Source: Nitrospira lenta | GTDB taxonomy: Bacteria; Nitrospirota; Nitrospiria; Nitrospirales; Nitrospiraceae | NCBI GenBank assembly: GCA_945905765.1 | Contig: CAMDPZ010000008.1 | Coordinates: forward strand, 1-48,431 | Direction: 5' to 3' | DNA length: 48,431 nucleotides | In this document: one piece after another, positions 25,433 to 33,588 of the stretch | How the letters are laid out: each line of letters opens with the position of its first letter | How positions within the stretch are numbered: the stretch's first letter is position 1 | Notes under the pieces: model-generated | Databases searched by the model: none | Told to the model about the DNA's origin: nothing | Seen by the model: only the letters and a program-made list of their open reading frames with translations | Position numbers and translations under genes: made by a program

Positions 25433-27010
25433 GTGAGTCAAATTTTTACCTCAATTATTGCGTATGTGCTGACAGGACTCGTTGGAGGATTGCTCGGAGT
25501 CGGGCTCTTTGAACTGATCCGCCGTTCCTCTGGCGCCGCGAAGAAGGCGCAAGAGGAGGAGCAGGCGCGCCAGTCTGTGCAGAATGCCCAGCGGGAAGCG
25601 GACAATATTGTCAAAGAAGCGAAGCTGGAAGCGAAAGATCTGCTGCTGCAGTCGAAGGCGGAGCTTGAGAAGGAGCAGAAGGCCAAGATGGCCGAGCTCG
25701 CCATCGTTGAAAAACGTTTGTTGCAGCGCGACGAGACCATCGAAAAACGGGTCAGCGCGATCGACAAGCGGGACAGCGATCTTCAGAAGCGGGATCTGGA
25801 GCTGGTGAAGCGGGAAGAGAAGTTGACGGTCAAGGAAGCGGCCTGCACGCGAGCGGAGAAGGAGCACTGCGAGGCGCTGGAGCGCGTCGCGGGGATGACC
25901 TCCGACGAGGCGAAGAAGCAGCTCATCCATGAAATGGAAAGTCAGGCGCGATTGGAAGCGATCGGGCTGGCCAAGCGGATCTTGGAAGAGGCGCGGGAGA
26001 ACGCGGAGCGGGAAGCGCGCGAGATCATTACCTCCTCGATTCAACGGGTGGTGCGCGACTATGTCGCCGAGTCTACGATTTCCGTCGTCCAGATTCCGAA
26101 CGACGCGATGAAGGGGCGGATCATCGGACGGGAAGGGCGCAATATCCGCGCGATCGAGGCCGCAACCGGAATCGATTTGATCATCGATGAAACGCCGGAA
26201 GCCGTCGTGATCTCGGGCTTCGATCCCTTGCGCCGGGAGATCGCCAAGGTGTCGCTCGAACGGTTGATGCATGACGGGCGTATCCATCCGACGCGAATCG
26301 AGGAGATCGTCGAGAAGGTCAAGGTCGATATCGACAAGCTCATGTATGAAGAAGCCGAGAAGATCATTTTCGAGTTGGGGCTCTCGGACTTCCATCCGGA
26401 ATTGATCAAGGTGCTCGGCCGGCTGAAGTACCGGACCAGTTACGGGCAGAACAATCTCTACCATGCGCGCGAAGCGGCCTATATCTGCGGCATCATGGCC
26501 TCGGAGCTGGGGCTCGACGTGAAGCTGGCGAGACGGGGCGCCCTGTTGCACGACATCGGGAAAGCCGTCAGTCACGAAGAAGAAGGCCCCCATGCCATGT
26601 TGGGCGCCGAGATCGCCAAGAAGTACGGCGAGAGCGAAAAGATCATCAATGCCATCGCAGGCCACCACGAGCAGGTGGAGCCGATCTGTCCCGAATCCGT
26701 TCTGGTGGCTGCGGCGGAAGCCTTGTCCGCGGCCAGACCGGGGGCGCGACGGGAAGCCTTGGAGACCTACGTCAAGCGGCTGGAGAAGCTGGAGTCGCTG
26801 GCCACGGGGCTCAAAGGGGTGCAGAAGGCCTATGCGATTCAAGCAGGCCGGGAGATTCGCGTCATTGTTCGGTCGGAAGACATCACGGATACCGAGTCCT
26901 TCCAGCTGTCCCGCGATCTGGCCAAAAAAATCGAGCAGGAATTGACCTATCCCGGCACGATCAGAGTGACCGTGATTCGCGAGAGCCGCTATGTGGAGTA
27001 TGCGAAGTGA
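25433..27010 (+). CDS. rny: Ribonuclease Y
   Basis: The product is 525 aa, full length. A single N-terminal transmembrane helix (residues 5-27) anchors it to the inner membrane. A long coiled coil runs to about residue 190, followed by a KH RNA-binding domain (GRIIGREGRNIRAIEAATGIDLIIDETPE, about 228-256) and an HD hydrolase domain with HDIGK near residue 374. It starts endonucleolytic mRNA decay. The start is GTG, directly after a G-rich site. ymdB overlaps its stop by 4 bases. In a genome of this kind it may serve in place of, or beside, RNase E. Confidence 0.95.
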   Translation: MSQIFTSIIAYVLTGLVGGLLGVGLFELIRRSSGAAKKAQEEEQARQSVQNAQREADNIVKEAKLEAKDLLLQSKAELEKEQKAKMAELAIVEKRLLQRDETIEKRVSAIDKRDSDLQKRDLELVKREEKLTVKEAACTRAEKEHCEALERVAGMTSDEAKKQLIHEMESQARLEAIGLAKRILEEARENAEREAREIITSSIQRVVRDYVAESTISVVQIPNDAMKGRIIGREGRNIRAIEAATGIDLIIDETPEAVVISGFDPLRREIAKVSLERLMHDGRIHPTRIEEIVEKVKVDIDKLMYEEAEKIIFELGLSDFHPELIKVLGRLKYRTSYGQNNLYHAREAAYICGIMASELGLDVKLARRGALLHDIGKAVSHEEEGPHAMLGAEIAKKYGESEKIINAIAGHHEQVEPICPESVLVAAAEALSAARPGARREALETYVKRLEKLESLATGLKGVQKAYAIQAGREIRVIVRSEDITDTESFQLSRDLAKKIEQELTYPGTIRVTVIRESRYVEYAK

Positions 27011-27786
27011 AGGTTCTCTTCATTGGCGATATTTTTGGAGAGCCTGGGCGCCGTGCGGTGGCCCGGGCTGTGCCCAGGCTGGTGGCGCAGCGGCAGGTCG
27101 ACATCGTGATCGGCAACGGAGAAAACGCGGCCGCCGGGTTCGGCATTACGCCGGAGTTGGCGGAAGAGTTGTTCGACATGGGGCTCGCGGTCATTACGAC
27201 CGGGAACCATGCCTGGGACAAGAAGGAAATCCTCGATTATTTTCCACGGGAGCCGCGCCTGCTTCGCCCGGCTAATTATCCGAGCGGTGCGCCGGGATCT
27301 GGCAGTGTGGTAGTCGAGTCGGCCGGCGGGGAGCAGTTGGGCGTGCTCCAGTTGATGGGGCGGGCCTACATGCCGACGTTGGACTGTCCCTTTCAGGCAG
27401 CTAAAAAAGAGTTGGCTGCGTTGAAAAAGCGGACGGCTGCCGTGATTGTCGATATGCATGCGGAAGCGACGTCGGAAAAAATGGCGATGGGGCATTATCT
27501 GGACGGAGAGGTCGTCGCCGTGGTCGGGACCCATACGCATGTGCAAACGGCCGATGACCAGATTTTCCCGAAAGGGACCGCCTACATTACGGATATCGGG
27601 ATGACCGGACCGCTTCACTCCGTGATCGGGGTGAAGAAAGAACTGGCGATCGAAAAGTTTTTGACCGGGATGCCCCGGCGCTTTGAAGTGGCCTCCGGGC
27701 CAGTCGTGTTCTGCGCGGTCCTGATTGAGCTGGACGCGCGCCTCGGGAAGGCGCTGTCGATCGAACGTATTCGCATCATCGATTAA
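27007..27786 (+). CDS. ymdB: YmdB-family metallophosphoesterase
   Basis: The product is 259 aa, TIGR00282-type. Metal-binding motifs are VLFIGDIFGEPGR (Asp), IGNGENAAAGFG (Asn/Glu), VITTGNHAWDKKE (Asn-His), VDMHAEATSEK and VAVVGTHTHVQTAD. In Bacillus, YmdB hydrolyses 2',3'-cyclic nucleotides and affects biofilm and RNA turnover, and its gene also follows rny. The GTG start overlaps the rny TGA in a GTGA arrangement, so translation is probably coupled. Confidence 0.92.
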   Translation: MKVLFIGDIFGEPGRRAVARAVPRLVAQRQVDIVIGNGENAAAGFGITPELAEELFDMGLAVITTGNHAWDKKEILDYFPREPRLLRPANYPSGAPGSGSVVVESAGGEQLGVLQLMGRAYMPTLDCPFQAAKKELAALKKRTAAVIVDMHAEATSEKMAMGHYLDGEVVAVVGTHTHVQTADDQIFPKGTAYITDIGMTGPLHSVIGVKKELAIEKFLTGMPRRFEVASGPVVFCAVLIELDARLGKALSIERIRIID

Positions 27787-27795
27787 AGGAGTCTC

Positions 27796-29181
27796 ATCAC
27801 GAGCCCTCCCGGTTTCCCTGATCTCTTCTCTCAGCCCGCACCCCCGAAACAGGTTTTCACGGTTTCGGAGTTGACGGGGCTGCTCCGCACTTCTATCGAA
27901 GAACAATTCTCCGACGTCTGGCTGGAAGGCGAGCTGTCCAATATTCGCGCGCCAGGGTCTGGCCACGTCTACTGCACCCTCAAGGACAAAACGAGCCAGA
28001 TTCGCGCAGTGTTGTTCCGGTCCAGCGCGCTGAAGCTGCGCTTCGCCTTGCAAGAGGGGATGCAGGTGATCGCGCGGGGACGGCTCACGGTCTACGAGCT
28101 GCGCGGTGAATATCAGATTGTGATCGATACGGTGGAACCGAAAGGCGTCGGCGCGCTGCAGCTGGCTTTCGAACAGTTGAAGGAGCGATTGGCTGCGGAG
28201 GGATTGTTCGATCAGGAGAGAAAGAAGCCGCTCCCGGCATTTCCCAGAACGGTGGGCGTGGTGACCTCGCCCACGGGCGCCGCCATTCGGGATATCCTGG
28301 CCGTGCTCAAGCGCCGCTGGCCGACGCTGCAGATCCTGATCGCTCCGGTGCAGGTCCAGGGGGAGAGCGCCGGGCGTCAAATTGCCGAGGCGCTGGAGGC
28401 TTTGAACGACTGGGGCTCCGTAGATGTCATCATCGTCGGGCGGGGCGGCGGATCGCTGGAAGATCTCTGGAGTTTCAACGAGGAGGTCGTGGTGCGTGCC
28501 ATTGCCGCCTCCCATGTGCCGGTGGTGTCGGCGGTTGGGCATGAAGTCGATGTGACGCTGGCAGATTTCGCCGCCGATCTCCGCGCGCCGACTCCGTCGG
28601 CGGCAGCCGAGGCGGTCGTTCCGGTGCTGGCTGAGATCGTGGAACGGTTGCGGGAGCTGACCCTCCGTACGGGACAGATGATGCTCCGGCATTGCGCCTT
28701 CGAGCGGCAGAGGCTGGATGCCGGTATTCGCGGGGTGACGGATGTGCGGTTTCGTCTCCAGGATGCGGCGCAACGAACCGATGACATGGTGGATCGGTTG
28801 CGATTGTTGCTTCAGCATGCGCTCACATCTGGGCGCGAACGGGTGCATGAGGCGCAGCGGGATCTCTCCGGCCTCAATCCTATTCTTGCGATCAAGCAGG
28901 GGCTGGCGACGGTGCCGCAATTTTCGAAGCGTCTCGAGGGGCAGATGGGAACGATCCTGGCGCAGCATCGTCACAGGGTTCACGCCATGTTGGCGCAGCT
29001 CAATGCCCTGAGCCCCCTGGCGGTGCTTGGCCGGGGCTACAGTATCCTCCAGACGGTTCCGGCCGGTCAGGTCCTCCATCGAGCGAGCGACGTGGAGGTG
29101 GGGCAGGAGTTGGAGGCGCAATTGGCCAGCGGGCGTTTGCATTGCAGGGTCACGCGGATTGTGGACGATTCCCCGGTTTGA
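27796..29181 (+). CDS. xseA: Exodeoxyribonuclease VII large subunit, non-canonical start
   Basis: The product is about 461 aa. An N-terminal OB fold (VFTVSELTGLLR, DVWLEGELSNIRAPGSGHVYCTLKD) is followed by the catalytic domain (PRTVGVVTSPTGAAIRDIL, VIIVGRGGGSLEDLWSFNEE, VSAVGHEVDVTLADF) and the C-terminal GRGYSIL. It degrades single-stranded DNA together with XseB. The conserved protein begins upstream of the first legal in-frame start (TTG at 27871), which would remove the first strand, FTVSEL. Between the ymdB stop and that TTG the frame has no ATG, GTG or TTG. AAAGGAG at 27785-27791 positions ATC at 27796 or ACG at 27799 as the start. Confidence 0.9.
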   Translation: MTSPPGFPDLFSQPAPPKQVFTVSELTGLLRTSIEEQFSDVWLEGELSNIRAPGSGHVYCTLKDKTSQIRAVLFRSSALKLRFALQEGMQVIARGRLTVYELRGEYQIVIDTVEPKGVGALQLAFEQLKERLAAEGLFDQERKKPLPAFPRTVGVVTSPTGAAIRDILAVLKRRWPTLQILIAPVQVQGESAGRQIAEALEALNDWGSVDVIIVGRGGGSLEDLWSFNEEVVVRAIAASHVPVVSAVGHEVDVTLADFAADLRAPTPSAAAEAVVPVLAEIVERLRELTLRTGQMMLRHCAFERQRLDAGIRGVTDVRFRLQDAAQRTDDMVDRLRLLLQHALTSGRERVHEAQRDLSGLNPILAIKQGLATVPQFSKRLEGQMGTILAQHRHRVHAMLAQLNALSPLAVLGRGYSILQTVPAGQVLHRASDVEVGQELEAQLASGRLHCRVTRIVDDSPV

Positions 29182-29238
29182 AATCGAGTGGTGGGCGCGT
29201 ATAATGGTTTTCTACACCTATAGATTACGAGGCACATT

Positions 29239-29487
29239 GTGGCAGCGGTGAAATTCGAACAGGCCATGGCGCGGCTGGAAGCGATTGTCGGTGAGTTGGA
29301 GAAAAGCGATCTTCCTCTGGACGAATCGCTCAGGATCTTCGAGGAGGGCATCCGCCTCTCGAAGAATTGCCTCAAAATTCTCGAAGAAGCCGAACATAAA
29401 GTCGAAGTGCTGGTGCAAGATAAGAACGGTAAGAAGCGCATCCATGCCTTCTCTTCAGGCGACGAATCCGATGAGCCATCCTCCTAG
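29239..29487 (+). CDS. xseB: Exodeoxyribonuclease VII small subunit
   Basis: The product is 82 aa with the typical helical hairpin: KFEQAMARLEAIVGELEKSDLPLDESLRIFEEGIRL, then CLKILEEAEHKVEVL. The tail is Ser/Asp/Glu-rich. The start is GTG with a weak site (ACGAGG). It lies 57 bases downstream of xseA and about 60 bases before tlyA. It binds XseA in multiple copies to form exonuclease VII. Confidence 0.93.
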   Translation: MAAVKFEQAMARLEAIVGELEKSDLPLDESLRIFEEGIRLSKNCLKILEEAEHKVEVLVQDKNGKKRIHAFSSGDESDEPSS

Positions 29488-29547
29488 GTGTTCTGAAAGG
29501 GGCCTCTCGGCCCGCCTCCACTTCCCAGCGGTGCTTCCCTAGTCCCT

Positions 29548-30306
29548 ATGTCATCCACCCCTCGTATTCGCAAAGAACGGTTGGACCGTGTGCTGTTGTT
29601 GCAGGGCCTGGTGCCTAGCCGTGAAGCTGCGGCCAGAGCGGTGTTGGCTGGCGGAGTCTCGGTGGATGGGATGATGGTAGACAAGCCGGCGAAGCTGGTG
29701 CCGCTGGATGCGCGAATCGAGGTCGTGCAGCCTGCCCTGTTCGTCAGCCGATCGGGCGACAAATTAGCGGCGGCGCTGGATGCCTTTCAGATTGATCCCC
29801 GCGGGACGATCGGTTTGGATGTCGGCTGTTCGACTGGCGGATTCACCGACTGTTTGTTGCAGCGGGGCGCGACCAAGATTTATGCCGTCGATGTGGGGTA
29901 TGGGCAGTTCGAATGGAAGTTGCGGCAGGATTCGCGTGTTGTCTTGCTCGAACGGACCAATATTCGGTATGTTGACCGTACAACGGTCCCTGAGCCGATC
30001 GACGTAGCCGTGATCGACGTCTCCTTTATTTCCCTGACCCTGGTTTTGCCTGCCGTTGTCGGTCTCCTCAATCGTTCCGCAACGGTTGTGGCGCTCGTGA
30101 AGCCCCAGTTTGAAGTCGGCAAGGGGCAGGTGGGGCGAGGGGGAATCGTCCGGGACGATGCGCAGCGCGAAGCGGTGACGGAAAAGGTCATTGCCTGTGC
30201 AACGCAGTTGGGGCTTCAGCTGAAAGGTGTGCTCGATTCTCCGGTGATCGGGCGAAAAGGCAATCGTGAGATCCTGGTCGGGTTTACGCGCGCGATGACA
30301 GCATGA
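29548..30306 (+). CDS. tlyA: TlyA family rRNA 2'-O-methyltransferase
   Basis: The product is 252 aa. An N-terminal S4 RNA-binding domain (RLDRVLLLQGLVPSREAAARAVLAGGVSVDG) is followed by an FtsJ-like Rossmann methyltransferase. SAM motif I is GLDVGCSTGGFTDCLLQRGA, and later segments are VIDVSFISLTLVLP and LVKPQFEVGKGQVGRGGIVRD. Family members methylate 16S and/or 23S rRNA; older annotation calls them hemolysin A. It is in the run from rny to the epimerase gene, on the same strand with short gaps. Confidence 0.92.
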   Translation: MSSTPRIRKERLDRVLLLQGLVPSREAAARAVLAGGVSVDGMMVDKPAKLVPLDARIEVVQPALFVSRSGDKLAAALDAFQIDPRGTIGLDVGCSTGGFTDCLLQRGATKIYAVDVGYGQFEWKLRQDSRVVLLERTNIRYVDRTTVPEPIDVAVIDVSFISLTLVLPAVVGLLNRSATVVALVKPQFEVGKGQVGRGGIVRDDAQREAVTEKVIACATQLGLQLKGVLDSPVIGRKGNREILVGFTRAMTA

Positions 30307-30360
30307 CCAGGTTTGGAGCAGAGCGATGAGGGCGATGATGCATTGGCGATGGAGGCAGGC

Positions 30361-31284
30361 ATGAAGGTACTGGTGACGGGCGGGGCCGGGTTTATCGGCT
30401 CGCATGTGGTCGATCGCTTGCTTCAGGAAGGGCATGAGGTTGTGATCGTGGATAATCTGTCCACGGGAAAGCGGAGAAACCTCAATCGCGCCGCTCGCTT
30501 CTGCAAGATGGACATTCAGAGTTGGCGGCTGGAGGGCGTGTTTCGCAACGAACGGCCCAATGTCGTCATGCACCTTGCCGCGCAGATGGATGTCCGTAAA
30601 TCGGTGGAAGATCCGGTCTTCGATGCCCAGGTCAATGTGTTGGGGATGTTGAATGTGTTGCGGCAGGCGGTTAGGCACGGAGTGCGGAAGGTGGTGTTTT
30701 CGTCTTCAGGCGGAGCGATCTACGGAGAGCAGGAGGTCTACCCTGCCCCTGAATCTCACCCCACGCGGCCTCTGTCTCCCTACGGCATCAGCAAACTATG
30801 CGGGGAGCAATATCTCTCCTACTACCAACGGGTGAGCGGGCTTCAGGTGGTGAATCTGCGCTATGCCAATGTATATGGGCCGCGTCAGGATCCTGATGGA
30901 GAGGCTGGCGTCATCGCGATCTTCATTCAGAAGCTGCTGAATAACGAGCAAGCGATCATTCACGGCAATGGGCGCCAAACCAGAGACTTCGTCTATGTCG
31001 AGGATGTCGTGGAGGCCAATCTTGCGGTGATGGGTCAGGACACGCAAGGCACCTACAATGTTGGGACGGGGCAAGAAACCTCGATCAACGACTTGATGCG
31101 GCTGCTCATCACGCACACGAATTCAGCCAGCAAGGAAATTCATGGGCCGGCCAAGAAGGGCGAGCAGGCGCGGAGCGTGATCGATCCCAGTAAGATCCGT
31201 CAAGAATTGTCGTGGGAGCCTAGAACCGAGTTGAGTGAAGGGCTTAAGCTCACCGTCGATTATTTTCGCGAGCGGATGGGCTAA
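30361..31284 (+). CDS. NAD-dependent sugar epimerase/dehydratase (GalE-like)
   Basis: The product is 307 aa, an extended short-chain dehydrogenase. The NAD motif is VTGGAGFIGSHVVDRLL at the N-terminus. The catalytic pair is in SPYGISK with the upstream Ser in VFSSSGGAIYG. GDTRDFVYVEDV-type and YNVGTGQETSINDL segments match UDP-glucose 4-epimerases and related enzymes. I used the ATG at 30361, which has GGAGG 6 bases upstream and fits the family start; 30349 and 30313 are alternatives. It presumably acts on nucleotide sugars for surface polysaccharide. The exact substrate is not resolved. Confidence 0.9.
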   Translation: MKVLVTGGAGFIGSHVVDRLLQEGHEVVIVDNLSTGKRRNLNRAARFCKMDIQSWRLEGVFRNERPNVVMHLAAQMDVRKSVEDPVFDAQVNVLGMLNVLRQAVRHGVRKVVFSSSGGAIYGEQEVYPAPESHPTRPLSPYGISKLCGEQYLSYYQRVSGLQVVNLRYANVYGPRQDPDGEAGVIAIFIQKLLNNEQAIIHGNGRQTRDFVYVEDVVEANLAVMGQDTQGTYNVGTGQETSINDLMRLLITHTNSASKEIHGPAKKGEQARSVIDPSKIRQELSWEPRTELSEGLKLTVDYFRERMG

Positions 31285-31350
31285 GCGCCGCTGGATCGCG
31301 TGGGCGAGAGGGAGCGGAACGCATGGACCGCCCATCCAGACGGAGCAGGT

Positions 31351-31671
31351 CTAGTAGCGAGGGACGGTTCCATCGACCTGAGTCGACCAGGCGTCGATTC
31401 CACCTACCAAATTCTTCACATTCGGGAACCCCTGTTGAAGCAGGAAGTTCGTCGCATCGGCGCTTCTCATGCCGTGGTGGCAGATGGCAATAATTTCCGA
31501 ATCCTTGGTCAGCTTGGCCAGCGATTGCGGAAGGGTTCCGAGGGGAATCAGGACCGAGCCCTCTATCTTGGCGAGCGAATATTCCCAATCCTCACGCACA
31601 TCCACCAGGACCAGCTTGTCGCCCTTGTCGAGTCGCGCTTTCAGTTCTTTCGGGGAAATGGCAAAACCCAT
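31351..31671 (-). CDS. Single-domain rhodanese-like protein
   Basis: The product is 106 aa. The rhodanese fold is clear: LVLVDVREDWEYSLAKIEGSVLIPLGTLP, active-site loop CHHGMRSADATNFL with the catalytic Cys, and VKNLVGGIDAW. It is cytoplasmic, as no signal is present. It transfers sulfane sulfur, though the acceptor is unknown. The ATG follows AAGGAGA. A strong promoter is visible at 31696-31725. It converges with the epimerase gene. Confidence 0.92.
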   Translation of the reverse strand: MGFAISPKELKARLDKGDKLVLVDVREDWEYSLAKIEGSVLIPLGTLPQSLAKLTKDSEIIAICHHGMRSADATNFLLQQGFPNVKNLVGGIDAWSTQVDGTVPRY

Positions 31672-31979
31672 TGAGTAGTCTCCTTATCTACGGGCATCAT
31701 ATGCGAGGGGAGAAAAGGCTGTCAATGAACTGATCGCCGCTTTGGCTCATCAGTCAGACGGAATATCGAGATCAAAACTGTGCATTTTGTGTCATGCCTG
31801 TACCAGTGAGTAGCTGTTTCGATCTGTTATTGCACACATCGGAGCAGCGATTCATGGCGCATATAGACATAACAAATTGATATATATGAGTGTTTCATGT
31901 CGCGCACAGGGTCTAGTCCAGAAATTGCTCTAGTACAGGTCACGGACGGCAGCCAGTGCGACGCGGGAAGGTTCTCTGT
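31672..31979. other. 308-base intergenic region, divergent genes
   Basis: This spacer lies between the rhodanese gene (minus) and cutA (plus). It holds the rhodanese promoter near its left end and an AT-rich stretch around 31860-31895, probably the cutA control region. The cutA ribosome binding site is GGGAAGG at 31965-31971. I find no open frame with a credible start, no tRNA and no strong hairpin. Confidence 0.5.
31696..31725 (-). promoter_or_regulatory. Sigma-70 promoter of the rhodanese gene
   Basis: On the minus strand, TTGACA (31720-31725) is followed after 18 bases by TATGAT (31696-31701), 5 of 6 matches to the -10 consensus. It lies 25 bases upstream of the rhodanese start and would give a very short leader that includes the AAGGAGA site. 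Confidence 0.65.
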
Positions 31980-32327
31980 ATGGCTACGCCACGTATGAAA
32001 ACAGCCTCCAGGCAAGTGCTGGTGATCCTGGTTACAGCGAAAAACCAGAAAGAGGCAGTGAAGATTGCCAGCGCGATGGTGACGGCCAACCTGGCAGCTT
32101 GCGCGAATATTGTTCCAGCGGTTCAATCGATCTACCGCTGGAAGGGAAAGATTGTGAAAGGGCGGGAAGTTCTCATTATTTTGAAGTCGACGAAATCCCG
32201 GTATCCGGCCCTTGAGCAGACGATCAAGGGGCTGCATTCCTATGAGACTCCCGAGATTATTGCACTGTCCGTGAGTGCAGGGCTTGATCGATATCTAGCA
32301 TGGGTCGCCGGTGAGACCCACAACTAA
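31980..32327 (+). CDS. cutA: CutA divalent-cation tolerance family protein
   Basis: The product is 115 aa. CutA is a small trimeric, ferredoxin-like protein of the PII superfamily. Recognisable are LVILVTAKNQKEAVKIASAMVTANLAACANIVPAVQSIYRWKGKI and the C-terminal YETPEIIALSVSAGLDRYLAWV. The ATG at 31980 has GGGAAGG upstream. The family was linked to copper tolerance, but its biochemical role is unsettled. It stands alone. Confidence 0.93.
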   Translation: MATPRMKTASRQVLVILVTAKNQKEAVKIASAMVTANLAACANIVPAVQSIYRWKGKIVKGREVLIILKSTKSRYPALEQTIKGLHSYETPEIIALSVSAGLDRYLAWVAGETHN

Positions 32328-32367
32328 TTGTTGTATCTGCATATTTCGGTTTTAAAGAGAGTAAAGG

Positions 32368-32396
32368 TTGACCGAACTGCCTTAGATAGGTACACT
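32368..32396 (+). promoter_or_regulatory. Sigma-70 promoter of the M23 peptidase gene
   Basis: TTGACC (32368-32373), exactly 17 bases, then TACACT (32391-32396). Both boxes differ from consensus at one or two positions. The predicted transcript would start near 32403, about 50 bases before the ATG at 32455. Confidence 0.6.
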
Positions 32397-32454
32397 TGTT
32401 GAGTACTCTCAAGGAAGTAGAGGAACCCCCGTTCTGATTAGGGGGATAGAAATT

Positions 32455-33483
32455 ATGGGACAGGGAAACGGTACAGAAAATAACAACGACGCCTATACCG
32501 TCGTGATCTTTCGGGGCTCAACGGCAAAGCCGTTGCGGTTTAGCTTTTCCCGTAAGGCTGTTCGTAAGATATTGATTGGATTGTCTATTCTTGTGTTGGC
32601 GGATGCGCTGGTCATCTCGCATTATGTGATCAGAACCAATGAAGTCTGGGAGCTTGCCGGGTTTCGCGCCGAGGCGATGAGTTCGCGGGAGCAGACGGCA
32701 GCCTTCTCGACGGCTGTTGACGACCTGAAGAAGCGTTTGACGAGCATGAAGGAGGTCAATCAACGACTCCGGGTCATGCTGGGCATTGAAGCCCCCAAGG
32801 CAGGTGATATCGCAAACGGGCGAGGCGGTGAGGACGTTCCCCTTCCAGAGGGCAATGTCATGCCTGCCATTGAAAAGATTCAGAAAAATGATGTGAGTAG
32901 CCTGATTCCTGGCTCTCCTGAAGCGGCCCATGCTTCTGATAGTCTTGCGGCCGGTTCGAAGGTTCCTACTGAGCAGGAGATGATCGCCTCGATCAAGACG
33001 AGTATCGAGTGGCTGTCAAAAGAAGCGACGGTGCAGGAGCAGTTCCTTCAAGAACTGTCCATGGCTGCCGAGCAGAAATCTTCTCGCTGGGCTGCCACTC
33101 CCTCCATTTGGCCCGTGAAGGGCTGGGTGACTTCCGGTTTTGGTCCTCGAGTCTCCCCATTTACGGAAAAACCAGCCTGGCATGACGGTCTGGATATCGG
33201 AGCTGCCGCCAATGCGCCGGTTCAGGCTCCGGCCCAAGGGCGTGTAACCATGGTCGCGTTCGACCCGAAGCTGGGCAATATGGTGAAGCTGGACCATGGA
33301 TTCGGTATCGAAACCCTCTATGGCCACTTGGCCAAGTCGTTAGTCAAAGAGGGGCAGCGCGTGAAGCGCGGGGAAGTCGTGGGTCTCGTCGGCAGCAGCG
33401 GTCTTGCCACAGGGCCTCATTTGCACTACATGGTCAAGGTCTATGGGCAGACGCTGGACCCGGTTAAGTACATCCTCGAGTAG
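32455..33483 (+). CDS. M23 (LytM) family peptidase with membrane anchor
   Basis: The product is 342 aa. A cytoplasmic N-terminus precedes one transmembrane helix (about residues 38-58), a short coiled-coil region (about 70-110) and a C-terminal LytM domain. Zinc ligands are present: His and Asp in AWHDGLDIGAA (about 242) and the HxH motif in GPHLHYMVKVYG (about 322). It should therefore be an active endopeptidase that cuts peptide cross-bridges of peptidoglycan from the periplasmic side. The arrangement (N-terminal in, coiled coil, LytM) is shared with many morphogenesis factors. A good promoter lies upstream. Confidence 0.92.
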   Translation: MGQGNGTENNNDAYTVVIFRGSTAKPLRFSFSRKAVRKILIGLSILVLADALVISHYVIRTNEVWELAGFRAEAMSSREQTAAFSTAVDDLKKRLTSMKEVNQRLRVMLGIEAPKAGDIANGRGGEDVPLPEGNVMPAIEKIQKNDVSSLIPGSPEAAHASDSLAAGSKVPTEQEMIASIKTSIEWLSKEATVQEQFLQELSMAAEQKSSRWAATPSIWPVKGWVTSGFGPRVSPFTEKPAWHDGLDIGAAANAPVQAPAQGRVTMVAFDPKLGNMVKLDHGFGIETLYGHLAKSLVKEGQRVKRGEVVGLVGSSGLATGPHLHYMVKVYGQTLDPVKYILE

Positions 33484-33588
33484 TCGTTCGGCCTTCCGTT
33501 TCCTTCTCCCTCCCATCCTGATCCCCCTCGGTTCTCATGCTATACTGCCGCGCCATGACGGTATGGCGATTCTTTTCGCACGTAATCT

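Noticed and set aside
25451-26842. 463-codon minus-strand frame opposite rny
   Set aside because: It is a complement of the RNase Y coiled coil and HD domain; composition is Leu/Arg/His-biased and no start site is supported.
26989-29142. 717-codon open frame on the minus strand opposite ymdB and xseA
   Set aside because: It is a shadow of strongly conserved genes in high-GC DNA. Its translation is rich in Arg/His/Pro/Gln with no recognisable domain.
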